Under the pieces are notes generated by a model. That model saw only the letters and a list, made by a program, of their open reading frames with translations. It was not told where the DNA came from and ran no database searches. From Gyrodactylus bullatarudis (lineage: Eukaryota > Platyhelminthes > Monogenea > Gyrodactylidea > Gyrodactylidae): a DNA stretch of 64,000 nt. A program made the position numbers and the translations under genes. The stretch's first letter is position 1, and every line of letters starts with the position of its first letter. Of the stretch, positions 51,393 through 62,681 are shown piece by piece. The DNA lies in assembly GCA_012064415.1 (NCBI GenBank), contig SSNU01000027.1, positions 105,600 through 169,599 on the forward strand, read 5' to 3'.

Positions 51393-53994
51393 AGCCATTC
51401 TTGGCTTAGATGCACTCAAGCTGCTAAAACTTCAATTGTCATTTGGTGAACCAATTGATGTCATTAACGCTATAACCTTTGCTGACGGTAGAATCTCCAC
51501 TGATTTCAAACTCAAGAAGGATTATGAAGACTTGCTTAGAGTGTATGCTGCCAGACCTTTACCATTTTCAGTTAAGGATCTTGTGGAAATAGAGCTCAAC
51601 AGGTTGGAGACTGCGGGAATTATCTGTAAAGTGACCAACCCTAAATGCGCAGCTCCACTTGTGGTAGTTCTTCGTAAGCCAGGTTCTGAGAACCCTGTCA
51701 GAATATGCACCGACTATAGTTTGACGGTGAACAAATTCATTGATGACAATGCATATTATACTCCCAGATTTGAAGATTTTCTTCGAGAGTTCAATGATTG
51801 TAAGGTATATAGTGTCATTGATTTAAAGGATGCTTACCTACAGGTAAAGCTTGATGACAGCTGCAAAGAGTTAACGACGATGGCCACTTCATGGGGATAC
51901 TACTACTTCAATTATCTACAATTTGGGTTGTCAGCAGCTCCACGAATTTTTCAAGAGATTATGGACTTCCTGCTCGATGTTATTGATGGTGTCATGGCAT
52001 ATCAGGATGACATCATCATTGGTGGCCCCAACTCGGAGATTCATGACCAAAGATATGAAGAAGTAATCAAAAGGTTGCGTCGATACAACTTTGAAATTAA
52101 CTCTTCAAAACTTCAGCATAAGAAGACTCGAGTGAAGTACCTCGGGTTTGAATTGTCTAACGGTTCCATTTATCCTGACCCTGAAAGAATAAAGCAGTTC
52201 ACACAGATTGCCCCTCCAGCAGATAAGAAGGAATTAGTTAGTCTACTGGCTACTTTGAGATACTATGAACGGTTTCATCCCAATCTCAGCTTGAAAATTG
52301 GTCATCTGTATGATAAACTCAAACAGGACAGCTTCTCATGGGATCCCAAGGACAGCTCAGTTATTAAAAATGTCATCGGCACAATGAGTGAGAATTTCCT
52401 TCAAGGTTACGATATTAACAAGCCTCTCTTTTTAGCGACTGATGCCTCTGCTAAAGGAATTGGTTATTTGCTTTCGCATGATCCTGAGTGCAATCAAATA
52501 ATAATGGCTGGAAGCCGAAAGCTCAAACAGGCTGAAAAAGGGTACTCTGTTATTGAACGAGAAGGTTTGGCTGTGGTGGAAGGGGTTCAATTCTTTCATC
52601 GATTCCTGGCTGGTCGTGAGTTTGAAGTCCTGACTGATCATCGCTCCCTCATCTTCATCCTGAACCAGCTTAAAGGAGATTCCACCCGATCTTATCGTCT
52701 CCAACGTTGGACTCACATTTTGAGTGGCTACAACTTCAAACTACGTCATGATAAAGGTCAGAGTGTTAAGTGGCCAGATTTACTCTCAAGGTGTATGACT
52801 AATGCGGAGGATACTGCTTTTACTGAAGTTCTCCCTGCAATCGACGATTCTGTTTGTGCTGTCAATGATTTTCTGGAAGATCCTACTCTATTAGACCTTA
52901 TCTCAAAGTCATCTGATGTTGTTTATAGTAAGGTTAAAAGGTACATCACTCATGGTTGGCCTGTAAATTTACCAGCTCAAATTCGACCATACACAGCTGT
53001 TAAGCATCAGCTAGCCATACAAAATGGTGTTATTTATCGTGGAACTCAGGCGGTTGTTCCACCTGAATTGCGCAAAAAGGTGTTAGAGCTGGTTCATGAT
53101 CTCAATTCACATCTCCTCCACACTAAAATGAAACTGAAGATGAGACTTTACTTTTGGTGGCCAAAGGTGAATCAAGACATTGCAACCTTCATCACTAGAT
53201 GCAACGTTTGTCAGAAAAATGCTAGGGTAAGGCATAGCTCATATCTCAAGAGTTGGCCTGACTCGCAGGATACCTTTGATCGAGTCCATATTGATGTAGC
53301 CATTATTGGTTATCATTACTTCCTTGTGGTTGTCGACGCATACTCAAACTGGGTTGATGTTCAGGCCATTTCAAGTTTCTCAACAATGTCGGTAATTAAA
53401 GCTTTCGAGATTATTTTTAAGTACTTCGGCAACCCGTTCCTCTTGGTGAGTGACAATGGTACAAATTTCACCTCCAAGGAATTTTCAGATTTTCTTGCTG
53501 AAAGGAAAATTTTACAGAGGCTAACACCACCAGGACATCATCAATCTAATGGTCTGGCCGAGGTCTATGTTGGTGACTTTAAAATGTTTATGTCGATAAA
53601 CAACAATGATCCCAAATTGGTGTCCACTTATGTGTCAAATCATAACAGTCTACCATGTTCAAATGGGTCTATTCCAAATGATCTCATATTTTTGCGGCCT
53701 CCTAGGACAAGACACTGCACTGATGCTACAGCACAGCATGGCGTAAACATTCCCACCTCTGCTTTCATCCATAGGGAGTCGGGTGACTCTGTACCCTCAA
53801 CTATCTCCGCCTCGCTTGGTTCAAATAGTGTTCGTGATGATCAGGGTCGTATGGTCCACGTTGCTGATGCTTTCCCCAGACTTGCTGGTGGCCAACTAGA
53901 TGATCCTACAATCATGTCCGATGATGATGATGACAACTCCAGACCTGAGAGACTCAGGAGGCGCCCACCCAGACTTGATGATTATTTGACGTAA
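51316..53994 (+). CDS. Retrotransposon pol: RT, RNase H, integrase
   Basis: 892-codon frame overlapping gag by 77 nt. In order: protease tail; reverse transcriptase with LKDAYLQVKL, QFGLSAAPRIFQ and catalytic YQDD (about residue 228); RNase H with the TDAS motif (about 373) and TDHRSL; integrase with an H-x-H-C-x2-C zinc finger (from about 592: HDLNSHLLH ... CNVCQ) and catalytic DDE residues starting at HIDV (about 658) and SDNGTNF (about 712). The C-terminal tail is acidic then basic (RPERLRRRPPRL), as in Gypsy elements. No internal stop is present, so the copy may still be active if the gag-pol frame change is programmed. Confidence 0.9.
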   Translation: MKLRSILMFMVDVCTLVCLVTSIDNRAILGLDALKLLKLQLSFGEPIDVINAITFADGRISTDFKLKKDYEDLLRVYAARPLPFSVKDLVEIELNRLETAGIICKVTNPKCAAPLVVVLRKPGSENPVRICTDYSLTVNKFIDDNAYYTPRFEDFLREFNDCKVYSVIDLKDAYLQVKLDDSCKELTTMATSWGYYYFNYLQFGLSAAPRIFQEIMDFLLDVIDGVMAYQDDIIIGGPNSEIHDQRYEEVIKRLRRYNFEINSSKLQHKKTRVKYLGFELSNGSIYPDPERIKQFTQIAPPADKKELVSLLATLRYYERFHPNLSLKIGHLYDKLKQDSFSWDPKDSSVIKNVIGTMSENFLQGYDINKPLFLATDASAKGIGYLLSHDPECNQIIMAGSRKLKQAEKGYSVIEREGLAVVEGVQFFHRFLAGREFEVLTDHRSLIFILNQLKGDSTRSYRLQRWTHILSGYNFKLRHDKGQSVKWPDLLSRCMTNAEDTAFTEVLPAIDDSVCAVNDFLEDPTLLDLISKSSDVVYSKVKRYITHGWPVNLPAQIRPYTAVKHQLAIQNGVIYRGTQAVVPPELRKKVLELVHDLNSHLLHTKMKLKMRLYFWWPKVNQDIATFITRCNVCQKNARVRHSSYLKSWPDSQDTFDRVHIDVAIIGYHYFLVVVDAYSNWVDVQAISSFSTMSVIKAFEIIFKYFGNPFLLVSDNGTNFTSKEFSDFLAERKILQRLTPPGHHQSNGLAEVYVGDFKMFMSINNNDPKLVSTYVSNHNSLPCSNGSIPNDLIFLRPPRTRHCTDATAQHGVNIPTSAFIHRESGDSVPSTISASLGSNSVRDDQGRMVHVADAFPRLAGGQLDDPTIMSDDDDDNSRPERLRRRPPRLDDYLT

Positions 53995-54128
53995 TTCATG
54001 TCTAAGAAGGGAAGCTGATTTAAATTGGTGTAAAAACATTTAAAAGATTTATTTTGTTGTAATTTAATTTGTTTAAAGAATAAACGAGAGACCGGAACTG
54101 TTTTGCCGGGTTTATGAATTGGAAGTTC

Positions 54129-54199
54129 GAAGCACGTTTTCTTTACAAAATCATAGTCTGCATATTATCTAAGAACGTTTATTTACACTTATAAATCAT
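54129..54199 (+). repeat. 3' terminal direct repeat of the Gypsy element
   Basis: Identical over 71 bp to 50364-50434. The region just before it (GAATTGGAAG) is only mildly purine-rich, so the polypurine tract is weak. Right-hand flank 54200-54275 resumes the interrupted LINE (minus strand: NKSTNKSHSVTADSLNLFF). Confidence 0.75.
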
Positions 54200-54275
54200 T
54201 CAAAAAATAAATTTAGTGAGTCAGCAGTAACAGAGTGGGATTTATTTGTTGATTTATTATATTTAAAGTCCCTCC
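54200..54275 (-). pseudogene. LINE endonuclease fragment, upstream part
   Basis: Reads SHSVTADSLNLFF on the minus strand, the residues expected a little upstream of the SPANG block in LINE endonucleases, and continues across the Gypsy insertion at 50363. It confirms that the Gypsy element entered a pre-existing LINE. Confidence 0.6.
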
Positions 54276-54299
54276 GGAATTTCCTAGGTTTCAAAATTT

Positions 54300-55650
54300 T
54301 CGTCGAGATCTAATAGTCATGGTACTGTTTTTTCGAAAGTTATTTTTTATCCTAAAAATCAACTTTTGATCACTCTCTCACATTGAAATTAGCAAAAATT
54401 TTCATCTTAAAGTTCAAAAAATGGAAATTTGGCGCTTCAGAATTTCAAATTTGCCGTATTTTCCTTAAAAATTGATTTTTCAAATTTCTTTCTCTGTATT
54501 CTGAAAGAGGGCTCATGATCTAGATTTCAAAAAATTTAAATCATATTCGATTTCTTGATAAAAAAAATTAAGAATTTTGTAAAAATCATAAATTCCCATC
54601 TTCATATTAACTAGCTTTATATGATACTTGTTATAAATTGAAAATTATATTTGATTTAAAATTTATTTATTTTTATAAATAAAGTTTCATCATATTTTGT
54701 GTAAAGCATGTGCGATGATGATATTGATAGTCAATTAGTCTCTCTATTCTAAGCTTCTTTGTGTTTAAAGTATTACTTAAAAGCAGTAATAATCACAGAA
54801 TGAAATTTTCCGTGAATAATCAAAAATATTTTTAAGATTAAACTATTAAAAGATTACCACGACCATTTACCGAAATCAGTATAATTAAGAGTGAAAGGAC
54901 TTTTAGTTGATATTGCATAGAAAACATAAAATGACAAGATTAATTAATAATCAATCCGAATTCCGCTTAGAATCTGTTTCGAATGCTTATTATAATGAAA
55001 CATGCTTCTATTCTAAAGGAATTTTATCTAGGCCATGATAGTTTAAGGTTGAGCGAGTAATTCTTCTGGACACAAAAATTAGGTTTACACCTATTGATGA
55101 AGAATTTCTCCTGTCATTCTCTAGGGTTTTGTATAAAATAAAAAAATTGAAAATAATTGTCGAATCGCTGAAAAATGTCCTAAAATTGGTCACACGTTGT
55201 ACCACTGAAGAAGGCGTGTGAAGACAATGGCTGAGAATTCTAATGTTGACCTAAGTTTTGATAAATTTTATTATGAAGCTAATTGTAAATTGGAATTGGG
55301 AATCTTCTACAGAATTTTTCTGCAAGAACTTGAATATGATAAATAAGTTGTAAGAAAAATATGGACATTTTTAGACTTGTAGATTGTTTCCCATTCTATC
55401 GAACTTTGAGCTCAAAAATCTTTTAATTTCAAGGAGGGTGGTAAATCTGAAAAAAGTTTATCAGGATCACGATTAGACAGGTAAACCGATTTTATTACTC
55501 TCAAAATCTTAAAAGACCCTTCAATTTTGACCGATCTTTGGTACAGTTTAAATTCATTGATATTCGATTACTGAAAATGACCAAGAAACCAAAATTCAAC
55601 ACCTTAGATCTTCAGTTCAGTGGATTAATTTCAAATCAGTTGATTACAAA
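54300..55650. repeat. Decayed family A foldback arms
   Basis: 54330-54620 reads as a right arm (TTTGATCACTCTCTCACATT, TGGAAATTTGGCGC, ATAAATTCCCATCTTCATAT). 55280-55500 reads as a left arm (TTGGGAATCTTCTACAG, ATCAGGATCACGATTAGACA). They are too diverged to pair well. No gene is seen from 54300 to 55713. Confidence 0.45.
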
Positions 55651-55713
55651 AAAGTAAAAAGATTTACTTTCGAAAAAATTTATATATTCATTCGTGATTA
55701 CTTTCGAGGTTGT

Positions 55714-56456
55714 TCATTTACCAATGTGCCAGTAGCCAATTGGTGGACCTCTGTGACCTAAAAATATAAATTCCTCTTTGAGATGTTCCGGAGAAGAAAA
55801 ACAGTTTCCAATACATGATCGTTTTTGAAAGGAAAACTCACTTCTTCTGTCCATGTTGTGGAATGCTAAAATAAAATTCCCGATTAAGTTAAGAATTAAT
55901 TCATCCTCTTTATATCTGAGTCTCGTATTTATTTTTCCAATTCTTATTTACAAGACGCGAATAAATAAAAACTTTGGGTTCTTGAATCCCAATCGATTTG
56001 TGAACAAATAGAGGAACATCTCAATACAATAAAAATATATTGATCAGAAAATTTCTTAATCATGTTGTTAGGCAACTTTTTAGATTATATTAATTATTGC
56101 ATCTTTATATTCATTGAAGGGACCTTATTTTGTTAGTTAATTAGCTGAGTAAAGTTTTGATTTATCTTGACAACTGAGAATCTCGATAAAACGTAATAAA
56201 ATATCTTGCAATAGTCGATGTTTTTCGAAAAGTTTAGGTTAAGAGTTTCTAATCGAAAACTATAAAACTCCTAAAAAGAGTCATGTAGAGAATCAAATGA
56301 TTCCTTTTATAGTTAGCTAAAGGACAAAATATTTATTGAGCAATTTAAAATCAACTCACAATATGAATCACTGTCATCATAATCTATAATTTTTGACTGA
56401 ACGATAAGAGCTGACATGAAAATAGCCAAAAGGAATAGTAGATTATTTGAGTTCAT
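55714..56456 (-). CDS. Putative amidated neuropeptide precursor (3 exons, 54 aa)
   Basis: Exons 56360-56456, 55842-55865 (24-nt microexon) and 55714-55757 join through phase-1 GT-AG introns (494 and 84 nt) into a 54-residue frame. Residues 1-21 (MNSNNLLFLLAIFMSALIVQS) are a clean signal peptide. An acidic spacer KIIDYDDSDSYSFHNMD follows, then dibasic RR, then SHRGPPIGYWHIGK and a stop. RR is a prohormone-convertase site, and Gly-Lys at the end is a C-terminal amidation signal, so the predicted product is a 12-residue amide ending in Trp-His-Ile-NH2. The R-x-P-P spacing and 12-residue length recall SIFamide (an R-K-P-P core), but the C-terminus differs, so the family is open. The exon chain is inferred from the sequence alone. 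Confidence 0.6.
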
Positions 56457-56647
56457 TGGAGTTTTTTGGCTAGAATTGGCAATTATTTCAACTTAAATAT
56501 CTTGATGGGGATATTCCGTTTGCCCAATCAAATTGTAGTAAAATTCAAACGACCAATTATAATATAATTATATATCTTGAATACTCAAGTTTGAGATAAA
56601 AATAAACACTGTATACCGGAGTATTCCTACTGATTTCTACTGATATA

Positions 56648-57314
56648 TACAGTCGTATCAGAAAGTAAAGTCCCTATATGGTTTCTTCAAGCATATAAAA
56701 TATATGAGGAGAGTTTTTATGAAACTTTAATCTACGATATTTAAATAGAACATCTTAATATTCTTTTTTATCAAAGTTTATAGATTTCACTATGATAATG
56801 TGGCTCAAAAAGAATGCTTATTTTATCACATACTAATATAGAAGTTATTATTCATACAAAGCTTACAATATCAAATGGAATAAAGTTGATAATTGGTTTT
56901 AGTTATGAATTCCACAAAATTAGTGTAAAAACTTCACTTGAAATACTAAAATGTAATTGTAATCATTTTCACTGAAATCAAAAAAGTGCCAACAGTTTTT
57001 AAACAACTATAAAGGATAGAATAGTAATTTGTTTTAATAATATGTGAAAATCACTATAATCTAACGCACCAATATGAAAAGGATTAATGAAGATGAAAAA
57101 CGTGTTATCCAAAGTCTCCTCCAATCAAATTTGACTTTGAGAGAGATAGCTCAACATACTGGAGCAATAATAATAATTCTAATAAAATTTTAGAGCAATA
57201 AATGGAATATAATAATCAAAAAAAAGTTGTCGATAAGCCAGTAAATAGCAAAGTTAAAGAAACTTTAGCAGAGTCATTTTTCTAAGCAGGACTTTACTTT
57301 CTGATACAACTGTA
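56648..57314 (+). mobile_element. Tc1/mariner-like relic with TA target duplication
   Basis: Inverted termini of about 26 bp (TACAGTCGTATCAGAAAG... against ...CTTTCTGATACAACTGTA, one mismatch) lie between TA dinucleotides at 56646-56647 and 57315-57316. Inside, about 57074-57165 codes KRINEDEKRVIQSLLQSNLTLREIAQHTG, the first helix-turn-helix of a Tc1-type transposase. The rest of the gene, including the DDE core, is deleted, so the 667-bp copy is non-autonomous. Confidence 0.85.
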
Positions 57315-57316
57315 TA

Positions 57317-58396
57317 ATAATAATATAAAAATGTGTCCTAGCGACTAATAAATTGAGCACTTAGCCCCTCTTGTTCTCCAGAAATTAATCTGAATGACAA
57401 AGAGACTAAAGGGCTTTTGATATAAAATAAATAAATTTATTTTCAGAATTCCAACAAAATTAGCTATATTTCAGTCATTTATATCATTCCTCTTAATTAG
57501 AATCTGGATATTTTGCTTGATTATCGAGTTCTTGAAAGACTTTATAAAATTTCAACTTACTTATCAATTAACTATATTGCTTTGAAATATTCTAACACAA
57601 ATTATCGTATTTCTTCATGTTTCATATTCAAGAAAAATTACCCTAATAAGAGACAAAGGTCTTCAAAAAATATGATTTAACAGTACAGTATCATTCCACC
57701 TTGGTGAGTGACTGTTGAATTTGAGAAACATACAATTAGTAGTTTTATTAATTAAAAATATTATTTTTCCAAGTAAATTTTTCAATAACAAACGAAGTAA
57801 TTAAGATAATTCATATCATTGTTTAATAATAACAATATATCTGTTCAAAATCCAAAAAAAATAATAATAAATAATAATGTTTGTCTTTTTTAGAGTTGAA
57901 TTCATATTCCATTCCATCTTGTGACATAGGGACCCCTTGTTTTAAATTACAGTTTAAAAATTGTATTACTGTATTCAAATAGTATATAGTTTAGATAAAT
58001 TATTGCTTATTATTATTGGTTGTTAGGTTACAATTCATGTTTTTTTATCATGTTCGGGAGGAGATCTCATTGATTAATGTATAGCCATTTTTTTGTTTAA
58101 TAAAACCATTTTTTAAGAATTAGGGTCACAAAGAGTTCTTATGGGTTTTGGGCAAAAAATTAAAACAATTTTAGGCACAACTTGGCTGGGAGATCAACAA
58201 AGTTAGGCTGGGCAAAGTTAGTTTATCCATCATAATAATAATTATTATTACTTTGCTAAGATTGAAGTCCAGCAGGATACCTGAATTTCAGCTTCTGGAT
58301 TCTTCTTATCGATTGAGTTGATAGCAGTTGAAAAGAAATAAATGACTGCATGAGCCTAAACGGAAAATGAGCAATTAAAAGTAGACCTGAAATTAG
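57317..58396. other. No gene seen
   Basis: AT-rich spacer with a small AAT microsatellite near 57855-57880 and short repeats near 58190-58220 (GGCTGGGAGATCAAC / AGGCTGGGCAAAG). Nothing codes for a recognisable product. Confidence 0.35.
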
Positions 58397-58792
58397 TTGA
58401 CATGAAGAGTTGACTATTTTTTACAAAAAACTCAATAGTCTTTTCTGCGTATAGTCAGGAATACATTTCTTAGATTCCATGATAAAATGAGCACGCGTTA
58501 AAAATCCAATCCAGGCTAGTTTTAGGGAGTTCGAAAATACGCAAAATTTCAAATGATGATATGAAATTTCTGTTTCGAATTGCTTTAAATCTTTAAAATT
58601 GGTAACAATTTCGAGCTCAAATGTGGAAATTCAAAAAACTACTTAAAATTGATAAGATTTAATTTTTTTATTTCAACAATTTTTGGCCTTATTTCATCAT
58701 TGAATTCAAAAACCAGATTTTTCCTGACTTTACACAGAAAAATATTGAGTCTTACTTAAAAATAGTTGATTCTCCTCTTCATGTATAAGCTA
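58397..58792. repeat. Family B foldback element
   Basis: Left arm begins GTTGACATGAAGAGTTGAC with TTTTTTACAAAAAACTCAAT; right arm ends CTTACTTAAAAATAGTTGATTCTCCTCTTCATG. Same family as 2656-3367 and 61246-61781, shortened in the middle. Confidence 0.6.
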
Positions 58793-59111
58793 GCTTTAGT
58801 TTTTTTTCAGGGGGCAAGTTTAACTAGACTCAAGAGACATGAATACACAACATGGAATATGCTTATTACAATATGAATTGTTACCAAAATTGCTAAGGCA
58901 ATCAAAACTAAACGAATAAAATTTAAATAAATCACTTCAAGAATAATAAAAATTAATTGAGATTCAAGTATGCTTTAATTAAGGAGTGATTTATCCCTTT
59001 CTATTCGCAATCAATTTAAAAAGATAGATTTACTCCTCTTGTGTATTTAACGACCTCCCAATGATTTTTACCTTTGGAAGAATATTTTGAAAGAAAAATT
59101 CAGAGAATTGG

Positions 59112-59705
59112 CGGATATGAAGTTGGGAATCTATGATTTTTACAGAAATCTCGATTTTTCATCAAGAATTCGAATATTTTTAAATCCTACTCATGTTGCC
59201 CACTTTTACCAGTCGAAGAAAAGAAAATTTATTTTTATGAAAAATATGGCCATTTTTCAAATTTCGATTTGGCGCCAAAATCCCATTTTTTTCAGGATTT
59301 TCAGGATCACAATAAGACAAGAAAGCAGAATATCACTGATAAACTTTCGAAAGGTCCACCATTTTCGAGGGATTTTGAGTTATCGAAATTTCATTGATTT
59401 TCAAGTAGTGAAAATGATCAAAAAATCGAAATTCCATTCCTAAACGATAATCAGATCAGATTCCGTTAAATTGATTTTCTTATCTAATCCTGATCTTGAA
59501 AAAACTCTTTTGTTCATCCTCCAACTTTCAAATCATTAAAAAAATTTCAGTTCGAAAAAATGGGATTTAGGCACCAAATCGAAATTTGAAAAATGGCCAT
59601 AAAATCATAAAAAGTGGGCAACATGAGTAGGATTCAAAATTGTTGATGAAAAAATCGAGATTTCCAAAAAAATCGTAGATTCCCAAATTCATATCAATTA
59701 GCTTT
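59112..59705. repeat. Family A foldback element, full palindrome
   Basis: Left arm from GAAGTTGGGAATCTATG (59114) and right arm ending GTAGATTCCCAAATTCATATC (about 59700) enclose the CCTAAACGATAATCAG centre shared with 449-1000 and 18575-19020. Frames that appear open here are shadows of the palindrome. The stretch 59706-60998 shows no gene I can support; the final MADD exon might lie there unseen. Confidence 0.65.
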
Positions 59706-60998
59706 TTATCGCAAATTTTTGAATTCAAAGTTGGCGCGAAATTTCCATTCTTTCGAATTGTTGATTTCAAACTGAGAGGGTGATAACAACCCACGATAGT
59801 TATTACAAAGCGATTCCTGAAATTTTATTCACTCATTTACTGCCCTAGAAAGATTTTAATATTACAGAACGAGGACTGCCAACTCAATCAGAATGAAGTA
59901 CCAGGTCAACCTCAACTCTGAACCAATCAGGGGATCGCATTTTAACAAAAAAATATTTCTAGTCGGTGAGAAATATTCAACTGTCTTCTAAATCATCTCT
60001 AATAAATCTTACGTTAAAATCAGATAATAATTTTGATCCCATAAAATGAAAAATTTCAACTCTAATGGAGTTTTTGAATGCTTAATAAATGCAAGAATCG
60101 AAGTTCTAATAATTCTGTACAGATATTGCATGCAACAACATAAGACTGCCATTCAAAAATTTCCAACGAGAAAATTTACTCAATCAGAATATCAAATGGG
60201 ATAAGGTTCTTTGGAACTGCTTTTTCTTGTGTGGTGTCGTCTTACAGCTATTCTGTGGATTACTAATAACTGAACGATATGGATTCCTTCTAACCATGGC
60301 ATGATTTATGCTTCGATGCCATTGATTCAACAACAAAAGGGCCTGCATTTATTTGATAAAATATTAAAAAGTATCATGAATTAATGAAAATTACATGTTT
60401 TCAGTTTAGCTAGTGCGTGACCAAACTGTAATATATATTCAATTTGAGTATTTATTGGAAGTTTATCGTCGATCAACTAAAATCTTAATCCGAATCAACA
60501 TTTGAGAAACAGAATTTATTAAATCTTGGCCAAATCTAGGATTTTCAGTTATTGGTAATTCGTACTGTGATGACTACGGGCCTCATAAAGTCTTAAAAAC
60601 TATGAAACTTGGATATAATTTGACATTGATAATAAAATACCAAGCAGGTAGATCAATTTCTGTAATTTCGATAACCGTTAATTAGATTAAAATTTACATT
60701 TCAATGAAAAATTTTTTTAATATTTGACATACTACTTTTGAACCTACTTTTTTTCATAATTTTTTAATCAAGTAATTAAAAAATATGTTTTTCCTGGGTA
60801 TGAAAATAAATGTAAAAAACGATTCCTTTTACTTGAAATTTTATAAAATGCCAAAGTACATTATTTTAATGCTAAGGCCTAAAATAATCAAAGAAAATGT
60901 ATTGATTAGAAATGTAAAGGAATATAATTTCGAAAACTAGTTTTAGTAAACAACTAATTTGCATGAAAAAAATTTTTTTGTTGGCAGGATACACTCAC

Positions 60999-62394
60999 AA
61001 AGTCTGTTTCATATTTTCGTGTCATAAACTTTTTGGTCAACGGATCTATTGAGGTGAAAAATAATGTTTGTTAAGATGGGTGAATTTGTATTATAGGCTC
61101 ACTTATGGCTTTCATGATGAAAACATTCTTGTCAGATATAGAACAAGAGTCGATATGTATTAGGGATATTGTAAACTGGAAAAAAAGAGAATTTTTCAAG
61201 TCTTTCTCTTATAAATTAGCTCAGATGGTAATTAATAATCTAAAGCTACTTGACATGAAGATGGAAATTTACATTTTTTACAAGAAACTCGATATTTTTT
61301 GCTGGATTCACAGGAAAAAATATTTTCTTGAATTCTAGAATGGAATGAGCTAAGAAGTTGAGGATATTTAAAGAATTCCGAAAAAAATTCAATCTAATCA
61401 AAATTAGGCCAATTTTTGGATTTCAAAAATACACCAAATTTCCACTTATTCAGCTTTTGAACCCAAAATTTATATGTATTTCGATGATTCGAAGAAGTTA
61501 AGTGATGATATTCGGGATCATCTTTAGACGAAATTTCGTCGAATTTTGGTTCCAAATATCGAATAACTGCTTCGAATCATCGAAATACATATAAATTTTG
61601 GGTTCAAAAGCTGAATAAGTGGAAATTTGGTGCAATTTTGAAATCCAAAAATTGGCCTTTTTCGTAATTCTTTTAAATACAAAAAAATGTATCCATAACT
61701 TTTTTTCCTGTGAATCCGGAGAATAATATCGAGTTTTTTGTAAAAATAGTAAATTCTCATCTTTATTTCAATTATGTTTAGATCTACTAACCTTGTCATT
61801 TCCAAAGATGAAGGTGAAACCTTTGGTTGTAACCTCAAGGGTACCCTTGACATTTGTTTCAAGATCGATTATGTTAATTTTTTCTCCAAAATTGACACCT
61901 AAAAATTAAAAGAAATGAATTTAATCTCCACTTAAATTCTGTACAGTCTTACCGAATTTTTGATGGCCTGATTTGTCAACGCTCTTGTCAATGGAAATTT
62001 TTATCTTTTCATAAAGAGTTCGATCCTATTTATACATAAAATAATCATTTTAAAATTCTTGGCGTAAGATATTTCGATGAAATGAAAACTAAGAAATATT
62101 TTGCTCTAAAAGATCCTAGTGTTGAAAACAGCAGTCTGAAATTTGTTGAAAATATATATCTTGTACATTTTAAACAATTAAAGATTGTTAAAAATGACAG
62201 GATTTCCTCCAAGGCTAGCTTGTTTACAAGTTACTCACCTGTGTTATAAACGTTTTCATATCTGTTTTATCTTTCAACTTCCTTGAGAGACACAACAAAG
62301 GCGGCTTATAAGTGATATATGTTAGACGATTGTACCACCATCGATCAATTATATTTCCATAAATATTTCTCAACAGCAAACAGTCATCACTCAG
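60999..62394 (-). CDS. MADD: MADD/Rab3-GEF C-terminal exons (partial)
   Basis: Five exons on the minus strand: 62239-62394, 61953-62025, 61792-61898, 61103-61175 and 60999-61045, all with GT-AG borders and a continuous frame of 152 residues. They read DDCLLLRNIYGNIIDRWWYNRL, then a helical stretch (TLYEKIKISIDKSV), DLETNVKGTLEVTTKGFTFIFGN, FTISLIHIDSC...VFIMKAINPLTKKFMTRKYET. Order and content match the C-terminus of animal MADD (the YG-x-x-x-DRWWY block, then D-L-x-x-x-x-x-G-x-L-x-V-T and an F-I-x-L-x-H-I strand, NP-x-TK). MADD is a DENN-domain guanine-exchange factor for Rab3 and Rab27 in synaptic vesicle traffic and binds TNF receptor. The DENN exons lie beyond the window or were not found, and the last exon is not identified. 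An intron carries a foldback element. Confidence 0.7.
61246..61781. repeat. Family B foldback element in a MADD intron
   Basis: Arms start GACATGAAGATGGAAATTTA and mirror it near 61740-61781. The centre holds near-perfect inverted stretches such as TATATGTATTTCGATGATTCG (61471 on) against its complement at about 61573. It fills most of the 616-nt intron between the third and fourth MADD exons found here. Confidence 0.65.
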
Positions 62395-62524
62395 CTATAT
62401 AAATAAAAATAGGAGACTAAAGATTTTTTCAATCTGCTCTATAATATTTTTGTAAATTTTTCAGAACCTAAATGATTAAGCTAACCTTGGCTTTTTTTGA
62501 CTTTTCTCTCCATTACTGTTCAGA

Positions 62525-62681
62525 ATGGTCCCGTCCAGTATACCAAAATAATTAATAGGGGTATTTACAAAAATAGTATATAGTCCCCCCTCCAATTTAC
62601 TCAAATGGTATATCAGAACTATGGTATTTTCTGATATGGTATAGGGATTAACGTGCAGAAATAGTATAATGCTATTATTTA
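62525..62681. repeat. Older element end with TAGTAT/TGGTAT motifs, host of the second MULE
   Basis: Starts about 62558 with GGGGTATTTACAAAAATAG and carries TAGTAT or TGGTAT at 62574, 62606, 62622, 62637 and 62662. A close match to its start, GGGGTATTTGCAAAACTAG, begins at 63879. It is probably a terminal repeat of a related element into which the 62682-63706 copy inserted. Confidence 0.5.

Larger units (their letters stand above)
50364..54199 (+). mobile_element. Gypsy-type LTR retrotransposon with 71-bp terminal repeats
   Basis: A nearly intact element of 3,836 bp with gag-protease and pol frames on the plus strand between two identical 71-bp direct repeats. It sits inside the endonuclease region of a LINE, whose coding continues on both sides on the opposite strand. 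Identical repeats imply recent insertion. No env frame is present. No target duplication could be identified beside the repeats, and the upstream repeat lacks a TG start, so the outer few bases may have been lost. Confidence 0.88.

Noticed and set aside
61524..61862. 112-codon minus-strand frame
   Set aside because: It runs through the family B palindrome and only overlaps the third MADD exon in a different frame.
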